From positions 51,667,471-51,731,470 of the forward strand of contig CM031857.1 in the NCBI GenBank assembly GCA_018697195.1: a DNA stretch of 64,000 nt, in the 5' to 3' direction. The stretch's first letter is position 1; the number at the start of each line of letters is the position of its first letter. The DNA comes from Certhia americana (Eukaryota; Chordata; Aves; Passeriformes; Certhiidae). Shown piece by piece: positions 1 through 11,404 of this stretch. The translations under genes were made by a program, and so were the position numbers. The notes beneath the pieces are model-generated. The model did no database searches and was not told where the DNA came from. It worked only from the letters and a program-made list of their open reading frames with translations.

Positions 1-3000
1 GAGTTAAATCTATGCTTTAAAGAAAAGCAGGCAGGCCAGGAGGGTGTCCCTGCAGACTAAAAGGCACCTGCTTGTGGTGAGAGTTGCACAAAGTCTGATT
101 AAATATTCAGAAAGGTCTTAATTTAATGACTTGAGAACACACAGTTCTGTAATTTCTAATTTATTTCTTTTGATGTTTTGCTTCATAGCTTTTTGACAAA
201 TGTAAAATAATTCTCCTTTTTGCTTGATGCTATCTCTCATGTATCTGCACTTTAAAGAGAAAATGTCAGGGCTGCTTTTATCTTTCTTGTATGGTTCTTG
301 ATTAACTGGTCCTACTGTGTGAATTTTATCATTGTAAAAACAAAGCCAAACAAAAACAATCACAAATAAAAGAAAAATCCAGAAAAAATTACCAAAATGC
401 CTGCATTTTGCAATTTTCATGAAAATGCTACTAGTAATGAACTGGCCAGGTATTTTCTAAAGTCTAGTAAAATCAGCCCTTACAGCACCAGGGAATCACA
501 CTGCTAAAATGAGGAACATAAATAGCCTTCAGTATCAATACAATCATTAACAGCTAAGATTTATCAAATTAGTTGTTGTCTGGATTTAGCTGTCTTCTTC
601 CCCTGATTCCTTTTTCCCTTTACTGTAGCTCCTTTCATTTCCTTTACTGCACTTACTTGCTGGATGAAAATGTTGAAAACATGCCACCTTCTGTTCTTTT
701 CAGTTACTGCACAGCCCAAAGAAAACTTATAACCCCTGGAAAATTGTGCAAAACCTGTGCACAGACAGAGGCAGGCCCACACACGCTCATGTAAACCTAC
801 ATACCCACACATCTCTGAAATCCCTCTGAACTGTCTAAATCTATTTACTCACAGGCTTTTTTTTAGTTACAAGATTTTCACTCCAGCTGTTAGAATAAAT
901 GTACTCACTAAAGGGTTTTCAAGGAAACTAGAAATTGGGCCAATTCTGACCATTGTCACTGAAAAGTAAAGGGAAATGAGGAAGGTAAGACTTCATCCAG
1001 TCTCTCTTCATCCAGTCTCTTCAATGACTGCAATGAATGAAGATCTCTCTGCTTTTTTAAATTCTTAATTTTATCGCCTTTACCTCCAGGTATACACCCA
1101 CATGTACACATTTCCCTTCAGAGCTGCTCTGGGAAAATCTTCCTTCTCTCATTTCACTGAGGCAGAAATGCTGAAGAGCTCCTAGGTGCTAGGGCACCCT
1201 GGGTATCCTCACTTGCACATCACAACAAAAAAACAATGGTGTCGGGGGGTGGGAACACAGCTCCAGCTCCACAGTTTTGCTTTTGTTCTTGACTTTCAAC
1301 ATGAATTTTTGTATGGTTGATTATTTCTTTTTCAAAAAAAAAAAAAAAACAACCTCAAAAAGCTCCAACAAAAAACACCACAAGGGAGTTTCTTATGTTA
1401 CAACTCTTCCACAAGTTTATTCCAGTATCTTAGTCTTCTGCTATTCTAAATACAGCTTGACATTATGAGTATGAATAGATTCCACTGCAGATATTTTTCT
1501 ACTCATGTTTCCTCTATTGCCATTTAAGGAATCTCAATAACTAAGGAAAAACTTGGGCTTTGGCAAGGCAAGGCTGACTCTCCAAGTTCCAAGATATGAA
1601 AAATGCTTTATTTTCTTTTCTCTAACCACTAAGGAGCATGCTTCTTTCTAAGCAGGTAGGGCTGTGTTCTGAGGTCCTGGATTCTCTTCACTCTGGACTC
1701 TGCAGTGGAAAAGCAGGAGTTAATTCTGTGTTACGTGACAGAGGTGAAGAGCAGCCTCCGTGGGTGAGGGTAGATGGATGCACACAGCCACATAAATGGT
1801 GTTTGTGGGTCACTTTTGAAGGCAGATTGGGGAGGTAGTCAGAGTACCTCTCTCAAGGCTACAGAAAATGGAGGAATGTCTTTTGCTTTATCTAAATTTG
1901 CATGAGGAATGTTTTCCTAAGTGCATAGCTGCATTCTTCTGTACCTACCTTATACCTATTATCTTTTTTTTATATGGTGTTGCACTGCTCCATGTAGTGG
2001 ATCCTGCCTGTCTTACTCCTTAGAGAGGGCACTTTTAGGTATCTCAGTTACAGATAGGGTTATTTATTCTTCAAGAGCATGGTAAATATAATTAACACAG
2101 TCTTTACTTCTGCTGTAACTCCCACATCAGAAGGGCTATCTGCAGACTGCAAAGATGAATAAGTAGTAAAATAAATATCCTCAGAAAATATATTTTTGCT
2201 CTGTTCTCTTAACCTCAGAGATACATGTTATGACAGAGATGCCAAAGAACCTCTCTGTCTATTCCTCTTTGCCAGAAAGGTGTTAGCATTCCTAAACAGC
2301 TGGTCTTTTATCACAATACCTTAAGGCACTTTAATTCCTGTTAGAAGAGAAGTTAGTCCTCTACCTACTGTGAAATAGGGGGATCTTGAAGATGGTTTAA
2401 GGTAATCTTTTATCCTCCCTTCTAGTTATAAGTGGAATTTAGCTGGAACAGAAAACAGAGGCCCCACATTTTCAAGGCATCTGTTTTCCCAGATAAGCTC
2501 TTGACTCTCAGGGACTGGGAAGAGTGTGTTGCAATAAATCAGAAACTCCATAAGGTGTGCAGTGGGGTCAAACTTTTGAGTGCACTAATCACCCCAGAGA
2601 GGACTCAAATGAGATCAGCCTTGTACTTGGCAGTGAATTGTGGTGGTCAACACAAACCTTTTCATCTGCCTTGCATGGTCTAATGCCATGAGGCTGATGT
2701 ACCTGGGCACAGCAAGGTGTTCATGACTGGCCCTGAACTGTGCTGCCAACTGAGAGCACTGACTTCATAAAAACTTACCCTGAAATTTTGATTTGAACAG
2801 CACTGCTTTTGCAGTTTCATTATTTTGCAAAATGATAGACCAGGAAAGATGGATAAAAACCTGGACTTGTGTCTAGAAAAGGTGGTTGGGGAGATATGTC
2901 AGTAAAGGTTGTGATGCCAAGGAGTGGGCAACTCTCAGTACTCCAAAACGAATCCCACCAGAGGTGTCTCAAAAGATAACATTTGTTCTGAACTGCCAGT

Positions 3001-6000
3001 GCGTTTAAGCACTCCTTGGAATGAACCAGGATGGAGACCCTCCTTTCAGTAACCCAAATTGTTTTTTAAAACCCCCTTAGCTGTGTTGACTGTCACAGGA
3101 CTGGATCCACAGCTCATGTACGAGCATCCTGCACTGTGGAGAAAAAGTGTCTGAGAACATGGTAATCCGAAGCTGACTGCCCGTTACTCCACGGACCAGT
3201 CTGGGAGGTGGAAACTTGGAGTCTCAAAAAGTAGGGCTGGCTATTGCACAGTCCTTCACGAAAGCTGCTACGCGGTGCAGGGCGCAGCTGCCCACTGGAT
3301 GGCACCAGGACTCCATGCGAGCGTGCAACTCCCCTCCAGGCTCTCTGAGCCATCCCATCCATCACTGGGATGAGGGATGCTTTGCAAACAGACACAGCAA
3401 GACTCTGGAAGCGAGATGAAAGGGGGAAATTACTGATGTGCAAGCTGTGCATGATGCTGTAATGTTTTTAAATATTACACAGCTAATATTTTTAAATGGG
3501 CACAGGATCTTTTATGGTGTGTAACCAAGATGGGAATATTCTGCAGAGCACTTTATGTTCCTATCCATACAAGCTGCTATTTCCAAATAATCAAAAAGAG
3601 AATAATCACAGGTGTGGAATATCCTTCTCTAACCATAGGATAGAGTGAAAGGCATTATTTTATTTTTATTTTTTTTTTAACTATGTTGTTACAAATCTTC
3701 TTTCTTGCTGCTTCAGGCTACTGTAACTGCAGTATATAAATGCTGCAGGCTGTGCAGATTCTGGCTGTAATATTCCATGCCCTAAAGTATATTGACATCC
3801 CACATGTAAGCCAGGTCAGGGGCACTAATTCTGACATTGTGAGTCAACAATTTTTAATCCCTCAGTGAAGAATGCATGCAGCAAACTTATGGCAGATATT
3901 TATAGGATAATGTCCAAGTTAATACTCTTCTCCACAGCCACTGGAGCTGGGCTTGCTGCCTAAATGTACATCTGCAGTGTACTTACTGAAGCCAAGAAGC
4001 TTTACAGAAGTCATCAAAGAAAAGGCAGCTGTTTGGATATTTAGGGATCTCTTACATTATGTTGTAATTCTCAATGACCCCTGATGACTGCATCTTTATT
4101 TATTTATCACTGCCCAGGCAGAAGAGTAAAAGCCTGTGAAATAGGAGCCAACCCCTGATATAAAGAAACTGCTGCTGGTGAGGCAGTGCTGATTTTTGCC
4201 TTTTTCTTTTGTGTATTCTCTGGTTTTTTACACATTTATTTGTAGCCTATTATGTTAGCAGCTGGTTTTCCCAGCAGTTTCCCATGCCCTTTCCCTAGGC
4301 AGAAAGACAAAACACATTCCAAGGACCCCCATCCTATCTTGGTTCTCCCAAGAACCAAGGCTGAAGAACAGCTTTTTGAGACATATTTTCAGCAACAAAT
4401 ACAGCTACTACTAAGGGGGATGGGAGGGGGGGGGTGGAGGTGCTCCACAGAAGTGTTGAACCAGAAGGGGAATTGGAAAAAGGCATCACTGGTGGCAGCA
4501 AGGGAAGAGAAAAGCCTGCAAGTCAGAACACTGCAGCCCAAGGCTGAGCTGCTTGGTAAGGGCCAGCACTGGCAGCCCTAAGCTGTGTGTAACCTTGAGG
4601 AGGAACCTGCTTCACCATTTAGATGACAGAGGCCAGTGGGCTCCAGGTGCAGGGCTAGGTGATGTCCATGCCCAGGAACAGGGAATTAGATCACAGATCT
4701 GGGCTTCTACCTGAGTCTTAGAGTGCCATGGGCATTGATTCTATCAAAACTGCCCTTTATTTCCTTCACTGATCCAGAGACAGACCCCACAGTCACACCC
4801 AGAGCAGGGAGAAGAAGGAAGGCAAAGAGAGATGCCCAAATGTGCACAGCACCAGCTGCCAAACATCTCTGTCCCCCCACCCTGCAGAGGGAGAGCAGAG
4901 GTACAGCCCCAGCCTTGCAGGCTGCATTGCTGTCAGAGGCAGCAGCAGAATCCTGCTGGGACCACGAGCTGAACCAGAACAGTGCAGATGTGTTTTGAGA
5001 CCACATCCTGATATGACTGAAAATTCATCTTCTTCATTCAGAGGTCAGGTAAAAATCAAGGATGAATGACCTGAAAATGTGTCCCAGGTCATAAAAATAT
5101 ATGTGTGTGTTTTAATCCCCAGGCAACAACTAAGCACCAGACAACTGCTCACTCACTGCCCTTGCATCAGGATGGTGAGAGAAATCTAAGAGTAAAAATG
5201 GAACAGTGAGAACACAAGGGCCATAATTCCAAATGTCCCTGGTTTCCTCCCTTCTTCCCTCAGCTTTATGTCTGGGCATGGCACCATATGGTACGGTCTG
5301 GAATATCCCTCTGGTCAATTGGATGCAGCTGACTGGCTATGTCCCCTTGCAGCTCCCTGTGCACCCACAGCCTGCTGTGGGTGAGAACCAGAAAAGGCCT
5401 TGGCTCTGTGTCAGCAGTGCTCAGCAGTAATGAAAACATCCACTTTATCAACACTGCTTTCTGGTCAAATCCAAAACACAGCTCCACACCAGCTACTCTG
5501 AAAAAAATTAACTCTACCCCAGCCAAAACCAGCACAAAGTAGAGAGACCTGTAGTCACATATTAGCAAGAGCAGATCCATGTGCCTTCCAAGGTATTAAC
5601 TAAATGCATGAAAATATCGGGTTTGTTCACATTTTTTTATAGCTTCACCTTTTTTTTTTCTGTAGGTGCAATGTAAAGTCAACTGTATCATCTGGGCAGG
5701 GTGTGTCTGACCCAAATAACATCAGCAAGGCTTTGGGGACATCCAGTCAGTCCCCTTTTGAAGGCATCAATATTCCCCTCTGCATCTAAGCCTACGAGAG
5801 GACAGCTGAGCTGACTTCTTTTGCATTATTTTGCTGGAGGTGGTTTTCTGTAAAGCTGGGTTTGTCCTGTGACTGTCCTAGGATTATGTCCTATGATTGC
5901 CATGTCCAGTACCTATGATTGCTGGGTACAGTACCTGCACCTCACAGGACAAAGAGGCACATTGTTCATCCAAAGAGCTGCCTAAAAAGCTGAGTGTCAC

Positions 6001-9000
6001 AAAGAGCCAGAGCTCCATGGATAAATTTCTGAGAAAGAAGAGATCAGCATACATTACATGAACAACCGCCCCACTGAGCTGCTACAAAAGTCATCCAGGC
6101 TTGTCCCCTCTCCATCAGGAGAGCAGATGCCAGGCCTGCCACATGGGGAGGTGCTGCAGGTCGTGACACTGAAACTGCTGTCACTGAGCAGCTTCTTCCT
6201 TACAGTGAAAACAAAATTCTCCTGACCCTTATATCCTCGCCTTTCTCTTTGCATTTCATCCTTGAACATTAAAACCAAGGGACCGAAAAAGTAGGGCAGC
6301 TTCCTATCTGATAGTGGAGCTGACCTAAACTTTCTTGAGTGTGATGGGGGTGGGAGTTGAGACTTTTTCCAGCTTAGGAGAGGAGATGCTTTCTCCTTTC
6401 TGGTGCCTCCTGTTCCCCTGAGTTACTGGGTGAAGTGGATGTTTTAGATTTAATTTGCAGATCAGAACAGGGTGGGCTGCCAGTGGCAGATAGGCAGAAG
6501 CTTAGCTGTGGTTGTGCATGGTATGGGATTTCTTTTCTCCTTTACTGTGTCTGTAAAACATTTTCTTGTTCAATTGTACAATTGTCTGAAACCTTAGAGT
6601 GTCTCCATGCAGCAAGTCAGGAAATCCTAGGAATGAAGGTCAGTTATAAATTACTTCCCTAAAATTTTCCAGTGAAAGACTGGTTTTACTTGATTTCACA
6701 ATATGCCTCTAAATCCACAGAAGTGGGTATGTAACCTTTGTTCTTACTCTTCTTAGCTACTTAGTATTTTAGCTTTTTCCACTGATATGTTCAAGATGCC
6801 TTTTACTTCCTCAGACTTATTCTTACCTTTTGCTCCTGTGAAAAGGAGAAGAATTCCCTAGAGAGAAATGTGCTCATTATAGTCCAGAGGAATGGAGAAG
6901 ATTGGAAAGATTAAATAATTTGAAATACACTGATTTATTTTTTCTAGGTAATTTGTATTTGTTACTGTTGGCAACAATGAAGAATTGGGATTCCTTTGGG
7001 GTTTATCATGAAATTGAAAGGAAAAAAAAAAAAAAAGAAGAAAACCACAAAGGATGAATTGGAGAACAAGCCTCTAGACAGAGTATCAGGGTGTTTGAGT
7101 ACAAGGGCAGAACTCCAAATATTCTGTATTATTTAGGACAAGTTATTTCATTCCTCATTTTCAGCAGCTCTGTGCTTTCACCTGCGGTGAGAGAGTCACT
7201 TGAATGCTCAGCTATCTCCTCTCCTCCTGACCAGTTCAATGGCTTCTTAAAGGTGCTAAAAGCACTGAGATTCTGAAAAAACATGGTTTGCCAAGAAAAC
7301 AGGATGTGTTATTACAATATGGTGAAATATTATGTCAGTGGTGTTATGCAGTTATTGCTTGAACTAAAAGAATCCCTCAGTCTTACATAGATCACTTTTG
7401 CAACATAAGAATTTTACAGAAGCAGTGCTGGTTTTGTGTGTTTCTTCAAAAATCCTTATTTTCATTTTTTTCAACACAGCATTCAGAAAATCACAGGATT
7501 TAGACAATGAAAGAAGGGAGGGAGAAACCCATGAGAAAAAACTAAGGCTGGTTGCTTAATCCCCCTGAAATGAAGACTCCTCAGTAAAAGCAGAAAATGC
7601 CTGAGAAGTATTGGTTTTCCTCCTCTAAGTATATGATTTCTTTTTCCAGTAGATACACTTAGAAGCACTAAATGCAGAATTTTAAAGAATTCTTTTATGG
7701 AAAAAGCAGCTATAACCTTTTCATTTCATTACCTCGATTATGATAAGGGAAAAAAAAGGTATCGTTTTCATTTACAATTCCAATTTATATTGACACTAAA
7801 GAGAAACTATCCTGCTGTTAAGAGGAACTTTTCCAATTAGACCCACACTTCATGGTCTGCTGTTGAAAAAAGGATTTCAAAATCTAATTTTCTGAAATGT
7901 CAGAAGTGAAATATTGCCTTTTGTGTTTGTCACCACTCCCTGTAACTCGGCAGAGAGGATGTCACTGCAGTGCTTATTTGTGAAATGGGCTTTGTGAAGC
8001 AGTCCTTTGTACCCTTCTGCCAGGCAGAGGTGAAAGAGCACAGGACGAAAGTGAAAGGAGAGTTTGGTCTCATCAGTATTTAGGCTGATTAAGGGAGAAA
8101 AGACTTTGGGAAGCTCTTCAAGCCAAAGAACAAAAACTACTGCTGGTGCTCAAAACACTGTGAAATCCCACCGAGTTCAAACGAAGGTCCTGAAAGGAGA
8201 GACAGCATATACTCAAAATAAAGCAATTCTGTCTCCCCAAGTTTGGGGGTCACACACACATCCACTCCAGGCTGTGGCCCAGCTGAAGGATCAATAGGTG
8301 AAAAGTGGCTGATGAGTAAACAGAAAAGGACTTTGCCTTTAAGAAAGGAACAGGCATGTAGGTTATTTTAGAGGGAATTTACTGTGTTCTCTGTTTCATG
8401 CATGTGCTGCAGGCCTTCAACCAAGATGGTTTTACTTTATTTAGTTTCATTTTGTTATATTTTAGTGTGGCTTTGGACTGGAATGTTTTACTTTATACTG
8501 CAAATCACAGTGTAAAGAATCTGTGATACCAGAAAACCAATGATTATTTTATACAAACCCAGAGACACACCAATTAACCATAAGGAATTTTAATTCTCAT
8601 TATGTAACTGGTTATGCATAAGCTTGCTCTTTTGGTTTGTGAGATACAATGAGAAAAAATTCTATTTAATTGAAGTCACTGGTTTATAATTTGGTGAAAA
8701 AAAAATTATTAATAGTCAGAATGCCTCCTTAAATTCAAGTATAAAATAGTTATGCAGCATATTGCTATGGACAGTTGTTGTGTATTCACATATATTTATT
8801 CATAATTCACTTAAGAAAGCAAAAGTGTACAAATCCAGTTATAGACAAGTGGAAGTGAAATAATAGCTTTTCCAAGGTCCCCTTTAGAAAGGGATCTGTG
8901 AAAATGCCTAGCTGTGAGTTCATACATGGCTATTTGTATAGATGTGCAAACAGACCTCAGTCCCTGACAAACAAGGCAGCCCAGACAATGGAAATCCCAT

Positions 9001-11180
9001 CTCCTCCCCTCTCATAAAGATGGGCACAGAGCAAGATTTTGGTGTGACCTCACACTGCAGAGGTGCCTTTCCTGTGACTGCAGGAGTAGGAAGTCCCTGC
9101 TGGTTGTGTTGCAGTCTTCTGGAAATTGTTGGCTTTTCAGTTGGGAGAACTCCCTTATGTCTTTCTCAAGGTCTGGGCACTGACCTTGCAGACGTTATTT
9201 CTTTTCTTATTCTGTATTTGTCTGGAGAAAACCGAAGGACCCACTCAGTTGTTTCTTGTGCTGTTTTAGTGACTAGAATTGCTCAGTGATTGCATCAGCT
9301 CCAACCCTGGATGGCAGTAGTGCAAGATGGACCAGCAGAACTGTTTCTTAAGAGAGCAGGAACTTTAGCATGCTCTGTAGCCAGTGCTGCTCTTAATTAA
9401 CTCTCCCCTTTACCTGTGCAAGGGTGAGAATCCTTATTTTACCAGCTGCAGGTTTAACAAGACTCTTCTGCTCCCTAGGGAGAGCACAAGCCCAGTTCCC
9501 AAAAGGACTTTTTCTTCCACATGTCTTTGCCTTGAATACAGACCAGCTTTATGATGGAAATCTCTACTCTTCCTAACAATTTTTCTTGGGTTTGGGAGGC
9601 CAGAAGCCCTCAGGAAAATGATTCTGGCATGGAAATAAATCAGTTTGTGAGTACATAACTGCAGAGGGAATTGGTGTGTGGGGAGGGAGGGTGGAGAGAA
9701 AATTACTTTGTTCTTAATGGTTCCTGAGTCTGAACTCCTATAAACATCTCCTAGAGAGCACGGATTTTGACCCTGAGGATCTGCATGTATCTTTCCTCAA
9801 GTTTTTCCTCCCTCCTGAAAGCTGAAGTGAGAGTGTAAACCAGAAGAGGTGAAGGAAACTGTCTCTTAGGGAGCAAAAAAAAGCCAAGAAAAAAACCCCA
9901 AACAACTATGTCTAGAGCAGGCAAAATGTAGCTTTCCCTGACATGAGTTTGAAGCCAGCTACTTCTGCCCACCCTTTCTGTGACCACCAATGGACAGAGA
10001 GTACTTTCTGTCTAGTTTTGTCTCAGAGGGAGTTACCACACTTGCAGCACACTAAGTGTGAAATAGTGAACTGGTTTGTAGTCAGCTTCTTGTCTTTCCC
10101 TACCTCCTTGTCTTGTAAAGCAAGGCAGGAGATGTCACTCAGGAAAATGGTGGGGTGAGGGGAAGGTCCCATGACTGTGGGCAATGAGCCTTTGCTGTGA
10201 GCATGAATTCACCTTCAGTGAAGGTAAGTAAGGGAGTGCTGATTGAAGGCATTCATTGCTAATAATTAAAGACACAGACTTAGCTGTGGTGCATTAAAGG
10301 ACAGTTTATCACCAGAGCCTGGGAGTAGCCAAGTGATCATTTCTGGGATTTGACCTGCCTGTAAATCAGATGGGCATGTTTCCATTTTCATGGGTCAACA
10401 AAATTATGTTTGTGAGACAACAGCCCAGTAAAAGTTTGCAAAAATGAGACCTGATGAGGGCTTCAGTTCTTTCATTTACCTTTGATTAAAACTGGTTCCT
10501 GAACAAACAATTATTCCTCAGGTAGGCTTTTTTTTTTTTCCCCTTTTTATCAGTATCTTCCATTTTAAGGCATTTTGTCTCATGCAGTCTGGAATACCTT
10601 CAGCTGATGATTCATTTTACATGTTTATGCTAAGATGAGACTAATTAGCCTTTGGAAAAGCCCAGTGTCTTGGGCATAAAGGAAAATTGGGCTGAGTAGC
10701 TCAGACAGAGACATCCATTTCATTTTCAATGATGTCAAAGCAGTTGAATGCCTCCAAGCACCACAGGCTGAGACTGAGTTGTACAGGTAGATTTCCAGCA
10801 CAGTTCCTTTGGTGCTGTCTCAACCAGAAGGAACTTTGTCTCCCCTTTTCTGGACCACAGAGATGCCTGGGGTTAAATAAAGGCTTAGAGAAGCAACCTG
10901 TCACCTGCATTTGTCCCCATTTAGAAATATTTTGCAGCCACTCTTTAAGCCACAGTGTCTTGTTTGATTTTGGCATGCCTTTGCAGTGTCTGTGAAAACT
11001 TCTCTCTGCTTTTGACTTTTAGATGCTATCATGTGAAGACATTGAAGCTGGGAAGAGAATGATGAACAATGAAATATGATGAACAATAAAATATATTTTA
11101 TAGATGAACAATAAAATACAAATACATTAGTCCAGAATGTTTCTCCCTAGGGTACTGCTGTGTGCACCACCAGCATGTTC
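1..11180. other. Upstream intergenic sequence, no supported gene
   Basis: AT-rich sequence with only short, unrelated open frames. None shows a recognisable family motif or a phase-consistent exon series. It contains an A16 run (about 1334-1349), a G-rich run at 4414-4440, and short homopolymers. No CR1 copy is obvious. The longest minus-strand frame (118-420) is discussed as a weak finding. Confidence 0.6.
11061..11119. repeat. Three copies of a 17-bp AT-rich repeat upstream of C4
   Basis: GATGAACAATGAAATAT (11061-11077), GATGAACAATAAAATAT (11078-11094) and GATGAACAATAAAATAC (11103-11119). The first two are in direct tandem and the third follows after 8 bases. The repeat lies about 220-280 bp upstream of the C4 start codon. 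Confidence 0.85.
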
Positions 11181-11190
11181 ATCATGATTG

Positions 11191-11222
11191 CTTGCACAAT
11201 TTTGCAAGTTATTAATAAATAA
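11191..11222 (+). promoter_or_regulatory. Candidate C4 promoter elements (C/EBP-like and TATA-like)
   Basis: CTTGCACAATTTTGCAAG (11191-11208) contains two overlapping C/EBP-like half-site pairs (TTGCACAAT and TTTTGCAAG). ATTAATAAATAA (11211-11222) is a TATA-like run. Such sites suit a liver acute-phase gene, but this is motif matching only. If transcription starts about 30 bp downstream, the leader would contain two upstream ATGs. Confidence 0.3.
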
Positions 11223-11249
11223 CCAGGGTAGGCAACATTATTTGCAGCA

Positions 11250-11291
11250 ATGTGCTGTCAGCCCATTTCCTCCAGCCAGCGCCTGGACTGA
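11250..11291 (+). other. Possible upstream ORF in the C4 leader
   Basis: ATG at 11250 opens 13 codons and stops at TGA 11289-11291. A second out-of-frame ATG overlaps that stop (11291-11293) and runs across the true start at 11340. These matter only if the transcript begins upstream of 11250. A start between 11294 and 11339 would avoid both. Confidence 0.3.
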
Positions 11292-11339
11292 TGGTGGCCC
11301 TTTGGTGCTTCTGTTTTGTAGATTTCGTAGATTTTTACA

Positions 11340-11404
11340 ATGGAAAGGCTGGTACTGTTGATGAGCTTTTGTTTGCTGCTGTCCAACACACAACAAGCAC
11401 CATC
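11340..11404 (+). CDS. C4: C4 exon 1: signal peptide
   Basis: ATG in a good context (A at -3, G at +4) opens [20 protein letters not shown], a basic start followed by a Leu-rich core. The exon ends CCA TC before a GTAAGT donor. Its phase fits exon 2, whose first base completes a Ser codon. It contributes 22 residues up to the junction, the same as human C4 exon 1. I chose it over a candidate at 8426 because the donor, length and position are all better. A longer open frame in another phase (11291-11539) crosses it and is a shadow. Confidence 0.82.

Noticed and set aside
8426..8511. Alternative C4 exon 1 (MVLLYLVSFCYILVWLW...), phase-compatible with exon 2
   Set aside because: The donor AGT/GTAAAG is weak and the mature N-terminus would be unusually hydrophobic. 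The 11340 exon has a GTAAGT donor, the exact human length and is closer.
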